Assembly (NCBI GenBank): GCA_036365145.1
Contig: JAEOAD010000005.1
Span: 6,491,001 to 6,555,000 of the forward strand
Reading direction: 5' to 3'
DNA: 64,000 bases
Source of the DNA: Orientallactaga sibirica
Taxonomy: Eukaryota > Chordata > Mammalia > Rodentia > Dipodidae
Shown: one piece after another, positions 42,181-53,960 of the stretch
Numbering within the stretch: position 1 is the stretch's first letter
Layout: every line of letters begins with the position of its first letter
Position numbers and translations under genes: made by a program
Notes under the pieces: generated by a model
Seen by the model: the letters and a program-made list of their open reading frames with translations, nothing else
Told to the model about the DNA's origin: nothing
Databases searched by the model: none

Positions 42181-42964
42181 ACGTGGGTATTTGAGACTCT
42201 GATGTAACCATAGTACTAAAAGTTTATTGTTTATTTTATTCTCATAAATAAATATATATAGAGAGATATTCAATTATATCTCAGGCTATTCAAGTAATAA
42301 TTTTAGGTCTCTTAAAATTCAAGCTGAATAAAGCAGTGATAATTCATTAGGAAACCTAATAAATTTATTCAGAAGCTGATATTAAGTGTTACTAAATAAT
42401 CCTTTACAAAGTTGTTTTATATAGGATCTATAATATCCCCTTGTTGGTATACTCAAAATGTATATATTGAACGATTTCAACTACTTTTCATTAAAACCAA
42501 CAAAACAGGCTTTAGGAAAACACACCCAAAATATCCACAGATATGGAATTTTAATGTTTTGAGTATAAATTCTACAAGTATTTCTATTTTTAAACATAAT
42601 GAACATATTTAAAATCAGAAATATTAAACTTCAAATTCAGCTATACAATTTTATATACTTCAGCACAACCATATAATAATTAACCCAGAAGATGGAAAGA
42701 AAATGCATTACCAGGCTAGTAGTATGCAAGTCTAAGATCTGAAAATCTGGCCAGCTTATCTTCTTCATTATTGAAATATTTGAGACATTTTGGTGATAGT
42801 CATGTTTTAGATTTATAAGGGTATACATGATGGAAACTGGAAAGCATTTTAACAATGACCTATCTTTGCTGTTTAAGGAATAACTATATGAAAGAATATT
42901 CTACATGGTTCATTGAGGATTTTTATGACTGAACAATAATAAAGGAATACTATAATAACAATCA
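42181..42964. other. AT-rich intergenic stretch
   Basis: Very AT-rich with no named repeat. No credible coding frame. Confidence 0.5.
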
Positions 42965-43185
42965 TGACAGGAAGTAACATTTTTATGAAGGGTATTATGT
43001 CCCAAGCACTGTGCTAACCATTTACGATGGTAGCCTTAATTTATCTCTAAAACAACCTTGTGAGATAAGGTGTGTTACCATTATGCTAATAATTTTATAC
43101 ATGAGAATTGAAGCTTAAAGGATGGAAGTGGGAGTAACTTACCAACAAAGTGAAGTCAATGCTCAGACTCTGGTCCAAAAGGCAA
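42965..43185 (-). mobile_element. MIR SINE, antisense
   Basis: TATTATGTCCCAAGCACTGTG, TAAAACAACCTTGTGAGATAAG, ACATGAGAATTGAAGCTTAAAG and AACTTACCAACAAAGTG follow the reversed MIR order (low-point motifs, the tRNA-derived head at the right end). It predates the rodent radiation. Confidence 0.75.
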
Positions 43186-43329
43186 GAGATAAAGACTGAC
43201 GTAGAAGAGACAATAGACGATGATTCCTTGTACCCGGCAGGGACCTGAGTCCCGCACTGGTGGAACACCCAAGGATAAGGGTCCCCTTGAAGAAGAGATG
43301 TATTCTAGGTCACAACCTTCTCCCTTTGA

Positions 43330-43735
43330 TGCTTCCACACTCTGCTGTACCTGCTCACTCATTCTCTGTGTACGTGACCTGCACCTAACGACCCTAGCTG
43401 GCCTGTTTTCTATCACCATTTGTGGAACAGACACCGGAGAGAAAGACACAAGTGGAAGAGGGAAGGAGAGGAAGAAAAAGGAGGAAGAAGAAGGGAGAAA
43501 ATGGTGATGATGAGAGAGAGAGAGAGAGAGAGAGAGGAAGGAAAAGGAGGAAGAAGAAGGGAGAAAATGGTGATGATGAAAGAGAGAGAGAGGAAGGAAA
43601 AGGAGGAAGAAGAAGGGAGAAAATGGTGATGATGAAAGAGAGAGCGAGAGAACTCCATCCCTCTCTGTTGCTGCCCCATTATTTCTATTTCTTTCTGACA
43701 GAGACATACAGACACAGGATCATTTAAGTGCTAAT
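43330..43735. repeat. Unnamed interspersed repeat, copy 1, with internal minisatellite
   Basis: GTACGTGACCTGCACCTAAC, GGCCTGTTTTCTATCACC, GAACAGACACCGGAGAGAAAG and TTGCTGCCCCATTATTTCT correspond in order to 55005-55230. Between them a purine-rich block has been tandemly repeated. Confidence 0.6.
43459..43650. repeat. Minisatellite, three copies of a 50-75 bp purine-rich unit
   Basis: Each unit carries GGAGGAAGAAGAAGGGAGAA then AATGGTGATGATG and a GA tract of varying length (units at about 43459, 43538 and 43593). Frames across it give long Glu/Arg/Lys-rich peptides that are repeat artefacts. Confidence 0.93.
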
Positions 43736-44242
43736 GTAATGACTTAGAATAATTTATTCATCAAATCCAAACCATATTATGAATTAATCAATCTACAATC
43801 TGGCAACCTGTTTTAAATGACATAAGCCAGGCACCATAGGATAAACTCCTCATGACCTCCCTCACAGATGGAATCGAACAAGTTAGTTCTACAGAAGCAG
43901 ATAACAGAATGTGAGTTACCAGAATCTGAGGAAAGCAGTACGGAGAGAATAGGGAGGAACTGGTCCAAGGGAGTTAAGCTTAGACAGGAGACATAAGTCC
44001 TGGCGTCCTATTGCACAGTAAGGTGACTATAGTCCATAAGAATTACATACCACATATTTCAAAATAGTTAGAGAATTTTGATGTTCTTACCACAAAGAAG
44101 TGGTCAGTGTTTGAGACAGTGGCTTTCTAAATCACTGTGGTTGGATCATTAAATAGTGTATACGTGTATGGACATACCGAAGTGCAGTTCACAAATTCAC
44201 AAACATGGGTAACTACTAGGTGTGAATGAAAAATGAAACTCA
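43736..44242. other. Intergenic stretch, unique
   Basis: No repeats recognised. No credible coding frame. Confidence 0.5.
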
Positions 44243-44243
44243 G

Positions 44244-44483
44244 GACCTGGAGAGATGGCTTAGCGGTTAAGCGTTTGCCTGTGAAGCCTAAGGACCCTGG
44301 TTCGAGGCTCGAGTCTCCAGAACCCACATAAGCCAGATGCACAAGGGGGCGCATGCATCTGGAGTTTGTTTGCTGTGGCTGGAGGTCCTGGTGCACCCGT
44401 TCTCTCTCTCTCTCTATCTGCCTCTTTCTCTCTCTGTCTGAAGCTCTCAAATAAATAAATAATAAAAAAAAAAAAAAAAAAAA
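44244..44483 (+). mobile_element. B2-type SINE, young
   Basis: CCTGGAGAGATGGCTTAGCG (A-box), GGTTCGAGGCTCGAGTC (B-box), CATCTGGAGTTTGTTTGCTG, C/T tract, and AATAAATAATA plus a 23-base A run. GAAACTCA flanks it on both sides. The intact A run suggests a recent insertion. Confidence 0.96.
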
Positions 44484-44855
44484 GAAACTCAAATACCCAC
44501 TTGAGGGTGTTCTGTCCTTATAAAGCTATTGATGACACTTAGGTTTACTGCATCTGCTTAATCCATTGCCTGCTAGTCAGCGTGGCTGTGTAAACTCCAG
44601 GCACATGGTGACTGCTAACCTCAATTCAGCATGACGGATTTCCAAACACAGTAAATTCTCTAAAGGAGCAGACAGAAATGGACGGTGTCATGAAACTTGG
44701 TGCATATTTTGTAAATATCTGTTCTCGGTCTTATGAAAGAGTCCTATCTATTCTCTTAAAACCATCTCTGCTGTTATACGGTACTATGCCATAGCTATTG
44801 TCCACATTCAGATGGAAATCCCTTGCCACAGGATTTGTATACATTCGTCTTTTCA
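44484..44855. other. Intergenic stretch, unique
   Basis: Short unique spacer between two B2 copies. Nothing to call. Confidence 0.5.
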
Positions 44856-45076
44856 AAAAATATTTTATTTTTATTATTTGAGACTGAGAGAAAGAAGCAG
44901 ACAGACAGAGAGAGAGAGAGAAGAAATGGACTTGCCAGGGCCTCCAGCCACTGCAAAGGAACTCCAGACACATGCACCCCGTTGTGTATCTGGCTTATGT
45001 GGGTTCTGGGGAATCGAACCTGTGTACTTTGGCTTTGTAAGCAAGTGCCTCATCTGCTAAGCCATCTCTCCAGCCC
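44856..45076 (-). mobile_element. B2-type SINE, antisense
   Basis: AAATATTTTATTTTTATTAT tail side, GA tract, CAGGGCCTCCAGCCACTGCA, and CTAAGCCATCTCTCCAGCCC end. Confidence 0.95.
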
Positions 45077-45255
45077 TACATGAGTCTTCGTATTCATCCT
45101 GCTTGTCCAGCTCAGAATGCCTTAATCAATCAAACAATAGATTGTAGGGACTTTATCTTTCTTGTCATTCAGTTTTATTACTGCTCTGGCCACTTATGTT
45201 TTCTCAATGAAGCTATGGCTCTCATGTTGAAGGCCATTGTCAATTTAATATTGTG

Positions 45256-45585
45256 TTTTAAGTGTGAAATGCCCTCCCTTGGCTCATGTTTGAAGACTTG
45301 GTCCCCAGCTGGTGGCACTGTTCGGAAAGGTTGTGAAATCATTAAGATGTGTAACCTTGCTAGAAGAAGTGTGTCAGTGCAGGGCGGGCCTTGAAGTTTT
45401 ACAGCCCACTCCACTTCCTGTTTGCTCTCTGCTTCATGACAGTTGATGTAATGTAAGCAGACAGTCCTGCTCCTGCCATCATGACTTTCCTGCCTGGCGG
45501 ACTGTATCCTTGGAACTGTGAGCCCCAATACATACTTCCTTCAATTACTTCATGTCAGATAAGCAGCGGTGAGGAGAGTAACGAA
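45256..45585 (+). mobile_element. MaLR-type LTR
   Basis: GTGTGAAATGCCCTCCC, GTCCCCAGCTGGTGGCACTG, GGAAAGGTTGTGAAATCATT, CCACTTCCTGTTTGCTCTCTG, CCTGCTCCTGCCATCATGAC and TGGAACTGTGAGCCCCAATA. This is the same order as 26871. Confidence 0.65.
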
Positions 45586-45728
45586 TGCAGGAATGGAATA
45601 CTTGAGGGTACAAGTTTTCCTATTAATTTGTAAAAGGAAATAATTGATGGGAATATGTGCTCTTGACTGTGGAACAAAGTCATCGCTATGCCTATATGCA
45701 TAATGTGTCATGATAATGAAAACATTCT

Positions 45729-45945
45729 TTTTTTAAAATTTGTTTATTTATTTAGTTGAGAGTGACAGACAGAGAGAGAGAGAGAGAATGGGCTCACCAG
45801 GGCCTCCAGCCACTGCAAACGAACTCCAGATGCATGCACCATCTTGTGCATCTAGCTTACGTGGGTACTGGGGAATCAAGCTTCTAACTGGGGTCCTTAG
45901 GCTTCACAGGCAAGAGCTGAACCACTAAGCCATCTCTCCAGCCCC
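45729..45945 (-). mobile_element. B2-type SINE, antisense
   Basis: AAAATTTGTTTATTTATTTAG tail side, CACTGCAAACGAACTCCAGA, and CTAAGCCATCTCTCCAGCCCC end. ATTCTT on both sides may be a short duplication. Confidence 0.95.
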
Positions 45946-46014
45946 AGAATTCTTATTTGTGAAAGACATGGGTTCAAAATTTTACTCTGCCATCTATTAA
46001 GAGTAAGACTTTGC

Positions 46015-46165
46015 CAGGCGTGGTGGCTCACACCTTTAATCCCCAGTACTGGGGAGGCAGAGGTAGAAGGATTGCAGTGAGTTCGAGGCTACCCTGAGAC
46101 TACAGAGTGAATTCCAGGTCAGCTGGAGCTGGAGTGAGACCCTACTTAAAAAAAAAAAAAAAAAA
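46015..46165 (+). mobile_element. B1 SINE, young, with perfect target-site duplication
   Basis: CAGGCGTGGTGGCTCACACC, ATTCCAGGTCAGCTGGAGCT and a 19-base A tail. The 16-bp duplication AAGAGTAAGACTTTGC is perfect at 45999-46014 and 46166-46181. Confidence 0.97.
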
Positions 46166-46181
46166 AAGAGTAAGACTTTGC

Positions 46182-47551
46182 AAATCTTTGGCAATTTTTT
46201 GCTTACAACATATGAAAAATAATGCTTGTTTGTTGGACTGGCTTTAGAGAAATAGATAGACATAGATAGATATTAGCATACAAGTAGTTCTCAATACATG
46301 ACGAGTTCAGACTCTTTTTCTAAATTTTGTATTCAGTCAAATAAGTTTGAAGATCATAAACCATAAGCTTAGAGTAAATGCATTAAAAATTATCATGGGC
46401 CACTCCCCTCTTATTTAAATGTAAGTTATCAAACTGTATGCATTCCAGGAAGTAATGGGTGCTCACTAGATGCATTTCCAACTTTCCAAAGATGAGTATT
46501 TAAGGCTGAGTACCATGAGCCAGAGCTGCCTTGGAAGGTCTGCACGTGGCTGTAATGCAGCAGTGAGTTAAAGAAGAGACTTTACATCCCCCCACCCCCG
46601 CCCAGCACCCTGTGCTCCCTTTTCCTGTGAGTACACCCTGGAGGGGCGAGGAGAGTAGATGCCATTTTTATGGAGTAGCTAAGAGGCCAACAATCCGAGA
46701 GGTGTGAATATTACTACCATGCAGTAAACTACTCCAAGACAAAACTGCAAGTCTTGATCCGGGCGTCGCCTGTCAGTTCCCAGGAGTCCTTGCCTCACGG
46801 CTCCCGCAGATGCGGGTGAATCATAGCAGGGCGGGTAGAGGAGACATCTGGAATGGAGCTTACTGATCCTGAAGTGTGTTGTTCTTTCTAAGCTCTTACT
46901 TTCTACCATTACCATCCTTTCTGTACACGGTCATGATAGCAGCAAAAGACGTAAATAGAAAAAGGCCCTTCCGCCTTACAACTCCCTGCATCCCGTGTGC
47001 ACACTGGGCTCCCCAGAGCCCATTCCAGTGGCTCAAACCCATAAAACACTGCGCCAGCTTCAGTGTTCCCTTCCAGTCATACCTCGATGATGTGTCAACT
47101 AGCTTGTCTCGGCTGCAGCGCAGAGTCAGGGATACCCTTCCTAGAGTGCTCCTTCTCATGCAGGAGGAAAAGAATAAAGGCAGCCAGCAGCCAGCTGGTA
47201 GCCTAATGTACTTCTCCCAGGTGTTCAGCCAAACAGGTTCTGTTGAGAAGGGAGTTTTCAGATGGAATTAAAGTCCTTAATCAGTTGACTTATGTTAATT
47301 GAAAAGAACTCTATCCTGAATCAGCCTGACTCAGTGGTATGGACTCCTTTAATGGGAGAATTATAGAAGGATTTCCATAAACCCAGGGGCTCCAACCAGC
47401 AACAGATAACACAGTTCCTTACCTCTCCCGCCTGACTACCCATGTGTAGGTGACAGGCATAAGCCTGGCCCGAGGCACTCCAGCCTGTGTATGTTTTTCC
47501 TCTTCCTACTTGCCTACCCTGTGCTCACAGACAACCCAATCAATCCGAAAC
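46182..47551. other. Intergenic stretch, unique
   Basis: No SINE or LTR. A short GATA tract lies near 46251-46275. A 131-codon frame (46876-47271) has no recognisable feature and no start context or splice evidence. Confidence 0.5.
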
Positions 47552-48425
47552 AGAAGGAACACAGACAGAGGGATCCCAATGCCTGACCTGAATCTATATT
47601 AGCAAGCCACAGTGACACAGAGAGCATGGTACAAATACAAAAACAGAAATGCATACTAGTGGAATATATATATACCCCTCAGAGCTATGAACAACTAACG
47701 TTTGACAAAATTCTCAAAAGCATGCACTGGAAAAAAAATAGCGGCTATTCAATAAATGATGCTGGCAAAACTAAGTACCTACAGAAGAAGGAAATTAGGT
47801 CCATATCTCATACCCTGCATAAATTTTAATATAAATTACATCAAAATGGATGCATTTAAAAACCTGAAATATAAGCTGCTAGAGGAAAACATGTGGGAAA
47901 TACTTTAAGGCATAGTCTTTCCAGATAGAATCTCACAAGAAAAGTTCCCAAGAAGTGACGTATGGGATTACACGAACCCAAAAGACTTCAGGGCAGCAGA
48001 GGAAACTATCAGCAGTGAGCAAACAGACTGGAGAAAAGTTTCACTAGTGACAGTCATAAAGAGGGTTCAAATCTAGAATATAAAAAGACTTATACAAATT
48101 AAACACCAGTAAAAAAAAAAAAAACTGCCACCAATAAATGGACCAATAAATTAACAGACTGTTCTCAAAAGAAGAAACACAAATGGCCAATAAATATTTT
48201 TAAAGAGTTCAATATCCTTAGTCATCAAGAAAATACAAATTAAAGCTACTCCTTTGAGATTCCATTTCACCCCTGCCAGAAGGGCTATCACCAAGAAAAC
48301 GAATGACGCCAAACGTGGGTGGGGAAGGAAGAACACTTACTCCCTCTTGATGGAGTGTAACACGGCCTAGCCACTGTGGCAATCAGGGTGGAGGTTTCTC
48401 ACAGAACAAGACAAAGCTGCCATGT
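47552..48425 (+). mobile_element. L1 LINE, ORF2 3' region, degenerate
   Basis: AATAAATGATGCTGGCAAAAC, CATCAAAATGGATGC, ACTTATACAAATTAAACACC, TCAAAAGAAGAAACACAAATG, CATCAAGAAAATACAAATTAA and TGAGATTCCATTTCACCCC appear in the order of the L1 ORF2 end. Stops and indels break the frame. Confidence 0.85.
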
Positions 48426-48426
48426 G

Positions 48427-48652
48427 AGGGGCTGGAAAGATGGCTCAGCGGTGAAGACGACTGCCCACTAAGCCTAAGAACCAAGGCTCGGTTTCCCAGT
48501 ACCCAGTAAACAACATGCGCAAGAGGGGACATGCATCTGGAGTTCGTTTGCAGTGGCTAGAGTCCCTGGAGTACCCATTCTCATACTCACTCTCTCTCTC
48601 TCCCCCTCTCTGTCTCTAATAAGTAAATAAATGAAATCTTTTTTAAAAAGTC
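48427..48652 (+). mobile_element. B2-type SINE
   Basis: GGGGCTGGAAAGATGGCTCAGC head, CATCTGGAGTTCGTTTGCAG, C/T tract and AATAAGTAAATAAATG tail. It sits at the end of the L1 fragment. Confidence 0.93.
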
Positions 48653-48662
48653 ACTTAACATG

Positions 48663-49115
48663 GCAGGAAGCTGTAGATGTAGCTCAGTACATAGAGGGCC
48701 TGTCCACCATGAAGCCCTGAGCTCGCTGATGTCAAGCACCACAAAAATCCAGCATGGTGCTGCCCACCTGGAGTCAATCCCAGCACCAGGAGGGGGAATA
48801 TAGAATCATGAGTTGAGGGCTGGAGAGATGGCTTAGTGGTTAAGGTGCCTGTCTGCGAAACCTAAGAACACCCGTTTGAATCTCCAGGTCCCACGTTTAG
48901 CCAGTCGCAAAAGTGATGCAAGTGTGCAATGTCACACATGTGCACAAAGGGGCACACACGTCTGGAGTTCGTTCACAGTGGCTAAGAAGTCCTGGCGCAC
49001 CCATTCTCTATCTGTTTCTCTCTCTCTCTCTTTCTATCTCTTTCTCTCTCTCTCTCTCAAATTAAAAAAAAAATAAGCTTGAGGCCAACCTGGGTTTCAG
49101 GAAATCTCTAAAAAA
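48663..49115 (+). mobile_element. B4-like (ID plus B1) SINE split by a B2
   Basis: GAAGCTGTAGATGTAGCTCAG head, AGTCAATCCCAGCACCAGGAG in the B1-like part, then after the B2 GAGGCCAACCTGGGTTTCAG and an A-rich end. Confidence 0.6.
48817..49072 (+). mobile_element. B2-type SINE, long subtype, nested
   Basis: GGGCTGGAGAGATGGCTTAGTG head, TTGAATCTCCAGGTCCCACG, the long-subtype GTGATGCAAGTGTGCAATG, C/T tract and AAATTAAAAAAAAAATAAG tail. Confidence 0.94.
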
Positions 49116-49297
49116 ATAATGAAAGTAAAAGTTAAATTAAAGTAAAATTAAATAACATGAGGAGATAAAAATACAAACCCAGAAAAGACCTGTGAAGGTA
49201 GTACGTTTACAACTCAGCCTGACCCTCAGAACAGAGATAGCCTATAACATTGTAAAACAAACAAACAATAAAATAAAATAATAAAATAAAATAATGT

Positions 49298-49513
49298 GGG
49301 CAGGTTGGAGAGGTGGCACATCAGTTGAGCAGTTGTCTGCAAAGCCTAAGGACCCAGGTTCAATTCCCCAGTACTAGTGTAAAGCACAAAGTGACACATG
49401 CATCTGGCATTTGTTTGCAGAGGCTAGAGTCTTGGGTACCCTTTATTTCTCTCTCTTTCTCTCTCTCTCCTGGCTTGCAAGTAAGTAAATTAGAAAACTT
49501 TTAAAAAGCATGG
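49298..49513 (+). mobile_element. B2-type SINE, old
   Basis: GGTTGGAGAGGTGGCACATC head is diverged. GGTTCAATTCCCCAGTACTAG, CATCTGGCATTTGTTTGCAG and the C/T tract remain. Confidence 0.88.
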
Positions 49514-49519
49514 GGAAAG

Positions 49520-51125
49520 GAAAGAATATGATTTCTATAGTTACTATATTAGTTCTCATGCAGTAATCCAGGCAATAAATCCACAACAATTTGTTCATTT
49601 ATATTTTTCAACACACATTGAATAAAGATGTAATTTTTAACATTAACAACTTAAGAAGGTATAGACAGAAATATAAAAGGAATAGAGTTTTCATATGTGA
49701 CTGGACTTCAAGTGGTATAAATTCAAATTAGAGTGATATAATTTCAGATGTAATTAGGATGGCCCTTGTTATCCTCATTAAGCACAAAGAAAACAGCTAT
49801 AGAACATATATAAAATGAAATGAGAAATGCAAGCCATTTACATGAAAATGTAAGCCCCAAAGGTGGCATAATGCAAGAAAGGAGGGAACAAAAGGGTCAA
49901 TGTACATAGAAATAAGCAAGAACATATGTCCCTTTCTATCAGTAATTACTTTACATGCAAATGAATTAAACTTTCCAATCAAAATAGGAAATAGGAAGAA
50001 AGGGTATTTTGAAATAATCAAATTATGCGCTGTCTACAAGAAACTCTTTTCGCACCCAAAGATAAAACTAGTAAACCAAAGAGTAGAGGAGGGCTTACTG
50101 GCATCACAAAAATAGACTTCAAATTTCCAAAGGCTACCAGATACACAAAAGATATTATATATTAATGAAAGTTCCAATACAATGAGAAGATATAGCCATG
50201 TTGAACATCTATATATCTAATAACAGATGCCCCAAATAACGTAAGCTAAATTAACAAATTGAGGGGAGAACAGGGTTCTACAATATGAGCTGAGGATTGT
50301 AAGATCTTCCTGTCAATAAGACATACAACAACCAGACAGACAGAGGGTAAGCAAGGAAGCAGAGAACTTGACTGATACAGTAAACCAGTTGTCTAACAGA
50401 CATACGAAGAAAAGTCTAACGCCAGCAACAGAACGTCTTCTCAAATGCATTTGGACCCTTTTCCTAGAACTTCAACCCTCACGCACTGGTACTGGCAAGG
50501 CGAGATGGTGTGGCTGCTGTGGAAAACAGAATGATGGATCCTCAAAAGGGTCAAAATAAAGTTACTGTTTGATCTCACAATTTCACTTCTGAAAAGAAAC
50601 CACAGAGACTTGAAAGCCGAGCCTTAATGAGATAGTTACATCCATGGTTGTAGCCATATTATTTATAATAGCTAAACAGGATGCAACCCAGATGAACACC
50701 ATGAGTGTGCAAATGACAGCATGTAGCCTCTGTCTACAATAGGATATTAGTCAGTGTATGAAGGAGTAAAACGCTGAGCTATGACATAACACTGAGGAAT
50801 TTATGATAAGAGAATTAAACTGGCAACAAAATGACAAATATATAATGTCTTTATATAAGGTTCTTAGAGTAGTCAAAAATTATAAAGTTAGAAAGTAACC
50901 TAGTGCTGCCAGGATCTGCATGGAGAGGAAAGTCAGTTATTATTTAATGGGTATAGAAGTCCTGTTTTACAGGACAAAATGAGTTCTGCAGATGGACAGT
51001 GGTGTAGGTTTCACAGCAGTATAGATGTACTTAATGACATGGGAGTATATACATAAAACGGTTAAGCTGGTAGATTTTATGCCATATGTACCTCAATCAC
51101 AATTTTTCAACTGAAAAAGTGAAAA
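49520..51125 (+). mobile_element. Old L1 LINE with internal deletion and 3' UTR
   Basis: CTATCAGTAATTACTTTACA and ATGAATTAAACTTTCCAATC (early ORF2), then CTGTCTACAAGAAACTC, then the ORF2 end (GTGGAAAACAGAATGATGG, TATTATTTATAATAGCTAAA) and a 3' UTR (TGGACAGTGGTGTAGGTTTC, AGATTTTATGCCATATGTAC). Most of ORF2 between about 50160 and 50480 is missing. It is an old mammalian-type L1. Confidence 0.8.
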
Positions 51126-51321
51126 CTAATAAACACTTTGTCAGAAAGTGCCTCTCCTTCAGTATCTAATACTATCCCTCCTTTTATTCTGTACCCCAAG
51201 TTAGACAACAACGTGAGCTCACAACACAATTTGCTTAAGCAGAGAAATTTCCAGAAAGACATCACTGAAACAGGCATTTATAGAACAGAAATTTGTCAGT
51301 TCATCCCTCAGTTGCGATTCA

Positions 51322-51690
51322 TACTGAGTGCTGCAGTCAGGTTCCCATTGCTGGTAGAAATCACCCGACCAAGAGCAGCTTGTGGGGAAAAAAGGTCTAT
51401 TTTTGCTTATAGACTCAAGGGGAAGCTCCATGATGGCAGGGGGAAATGATGGCATGAGCAGATGGTGGACATCACCTCCCAGCCAGCATCAGGTGGACAA
51501 TAGGAACAGGAGAGTGTACCAAACACTGGCAAGGGGACACTGGCTATAACACCCATAAGCCCGCCCCCAACAATACACCTCCTCCAGGAGGCGTTAATTC
51601 CCAAATTTCCATCAGCTGCGAACCCAGCATTCAGAACACTTAAGTTTATGGGGGACACCTGAATCAAATCACCACATTCTGTCCCTGGTC
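51322..51690 (-). mobile_element. MaLR-type LTR (family A), antisense
   Basis: TGCTGCAGTCAGGTTCCCAT, ATGGCATGAGCAGATGGTGG, CAAGGGGACACTGGCTATAAC and CTCCTCCAGGAGGCGTTAATTC are the reverse of the 33268-34003 LTR. Confidence 0.75.
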
Positions 51691-52978
51691 CCCATAAACT
51701 GATAATCATCCATGATGTGAAATGCAATGCGTTCAGTCCAACTTTAAAAGTCCCCATATTTTTATCAATCCTAATGATGTTCAAAACATCCCCAGAATCC
51801 AAGGTCTTTTAGCTGATCCACAATGCCTAAAAGTCTCCCTCAAACCCATAATGGTACAGAATAAACATTGACACTACAAAAGATGGCATTGGGTATAGCA
51901 AAGAAGAATTCAACCAATACAAGATTTAAACAGGGAAAACATCAAACTCTGTAGCTCCAAGTCCAACAACTCCACTCAGTTGCAAATCTCCAAGTCTGAT
52001 AATTCTAACCAGCAACAAGTCTCTGAAGTTCCAATTCCTCCCCTCCAGCTAGGCTACTCAGTCATGGAAAACTTCATCCAGACTGGCAGCTTTCCTTAGC
52101 AACCATCTCGTGGTCCTGGCATCTCCATTGGGTCTTCACTGGAACCCACAGTTCATCCTCATGGGCCCATGGGGTCTCCATACAGGCATCCAGCAAGCCT
52201 GCTTCACACTGCCCACGGCCATTTCCAAAACACACGACCGTGTTGCAAACTCAATGACCCTCTCTTTCCTGCATTTCTTATGTTCCATAATACCAGGTAG
52301 GGTGCCAACTTGTTAAGCCAGGGGGGAATAAAGCAGACATTGAAGAACAGGACACTCCTTCAGCATTCAGGCCCCTTAAAAATGTCTATATTCTTCTTGT
52401 TGCCCCAGTGCAGGTCAGCTGGCCCAATATTGAAGGTTGTAATCTCTCATATAATTGCAGCTGAACAGGCAAAAGTTTCAGCCCCCAAAATTTCCTTTCT
52501 GTGCCATAGCCTTCTGCTCACACCAGTCTATTTCTACACAAAGCAACCCTGCACAAGTCCTCAGGACACAGGAATAACAGCAAGCCTCTCACACAAACTG
52601 CTTCTAGCCCAGTCCAAGCAAAGCTCTTTCTCATCCTCATAAGACAAACCTCATAGTCAATAGTTCTTACTGCACTCAGATCTGAGTTTGACAAGAATAG
52701 TCCACCAGGCTGTACTTACAGCACTGCAAGGCATGTCTTAGGCCAGGTTTCAAATTCTTCCATATTCCTCTTGAAAATCAGCTCCAAAAGGCCAAAACCA
52801 CACTGTCAGATGTCTAGCAGCAAATGACACCACTCTTCCACACCAACACTGAGAAGGTCCTGAGCCATCCTTTCCTGAGACAGCTGGTCTGCAAACTCTA
52901 GCAGAGACCTGATTTGATTCTCCCATAAAGCAACTCGTGTACAATTAGAACACACAGTTGCAAGAGGACCTCAGTGAT
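51691..52978 (-). mobile_element. MaLR-type internal sequence next to its LTR, antisense
   Basis: It abuts the family A LTR and runs on as mixed C/A-rich sequence with no frame of note, which is typical of noncoding MaLR internal regions read backwards. In element orientation the LTR is the 3' one, so this is the 3' part of a provirus-like copy without its 5' LTR. No intact retroviral protein is present. Confidence 0.6.
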
Positions 52979-52989
52979 CATATTCATTT

Positions 52990-53254
52990 AAAAATTTTTT
53001 TATTATTTTACTTTTTGGGGAGAGAGACACAAAGAGAGACAGACAGAGAGGGAGAGGGAGACAGAGAGATGGGTGCACCAGCAGTCTCTCAGCTGCTGTG
53101 AATGAAATCCAGATGCATGCGCCCCTTGTGGGCAAGTACAGCATTGCACACTTGCATCCCTTTGCATCTGGCTAAATGTGGGACCTGGAGATTGGAACCG
53201 GGTTCTTAGGCTTAGCAGGCAGGTGCCTTAACCGCTAAGCCATCTCTCCAGCCC
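52990..53254 (-). mobile_element. B2-type SINE, long subtype, antisense
   Basis: T-rich tail, GGGGAGAGAGACACAAAGAG, CCAGCAGTCTCTCAGCTGCTG, ending CTAAGCCATCTCTCCAGCCC. The duplication CATATTCATTT is perfect at 52979-52989 and 53255-53265. Confidence 0.96.
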
Positions 53255-53265
53255 CATATTCATTT

Positions 53266-53794
53266 TTTAAAAGTCTTAAGAAGACACAAAAGGCTGTAAA
53301 AGAACACGTGCAAGTCCACATCACAGTAGATGTGCTGGGAATAATTGCTCTAAGACTTCTGCAAGAAATGAAATCCAAGGTAGTTCCAATGAATAATGAA
53401 TTCATGGGGAAAAATAATTTCACTCATTTGCTATCTTGCCCATACTCCACTAGATAACCTTCCACCCATGTTCATGCAAGCAACCCAAATTTAACTCAGT
53501 GTGTCCAACATAAGGCACGAAAGTAGGATGGGGTTTAACTGGGAAGAAGCAGGTTTCGGTGAGAGGGTGAGGAGGTTAAGAGAGGGTGATTGGGGGAGTA
53601 AGGTCAAAATACATTATGTACATGTATGAACATATAAAAAAGCCTGTGTGACATGCTTTCTGCAAGCCCTTGGGTTGACTAACATCATGGTCGATTTTTA
53701 ATGCACTGAATCTGTTTCTGAAATTGCCTTTTAAAAAATAAGTTTCTGTACATTTTAAATGTGGTACAAAAACCAGACTTTTATAGAAGTAGGG
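53266..53794. other. Intergenic stretch, unique
   Basis: No repeat recognised. Confidence 0.5.
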
Positions 53795-53960
53795 GTGTGT
53801 TAGTCAGATTTCTGTCACTGTGACAAATACGTGGGATACATCAACTTTTGGGGAGGAAAGTATTATTTTAGCTGACAGCTTCAGGGGCTTGTGTATGGTT
53901 GATCAGCCCCAGCCTTTTAGGCCCATGGCAGTGCAGCCCATGACGGGGGAACCACATGTT
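53795..53960 (-). mobile_element. LTR-like fragment, antisense
   Basis: GTTAGTCAGATTTCTGTCAC, TGTGACAAATACGTGGGATA, GAGGAAAGTATTATTTTAGC and ATGGTTGATCAGCCCCAGCC follow the start of reversed rodent LTRs. Only the first part is present. Confidence 0.5.

Noticed and set aside
43156..43727. Frames of up to 183 codons rich in Glu/Arg/Lys or Ser/Leu/His
   Set aside because: They come from the purine-rich minisatellite and its flanks.
44256..44310. tRNA-like A- and B-boxes in B2 copies as candidate tRNA genes
   Set aside because: The boxes belong to the tRNA-derived heads of SINEs. No cloverleaf with proper stems is present.
51138..51449. Plus frame with the peptide VEITRPRAACGEKRSIFAYRL, resembling a minus frame at 33780-34046
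   Set aside because: The similarity is between two copies of the same MaLR-type LTR, which does not code for protein here.
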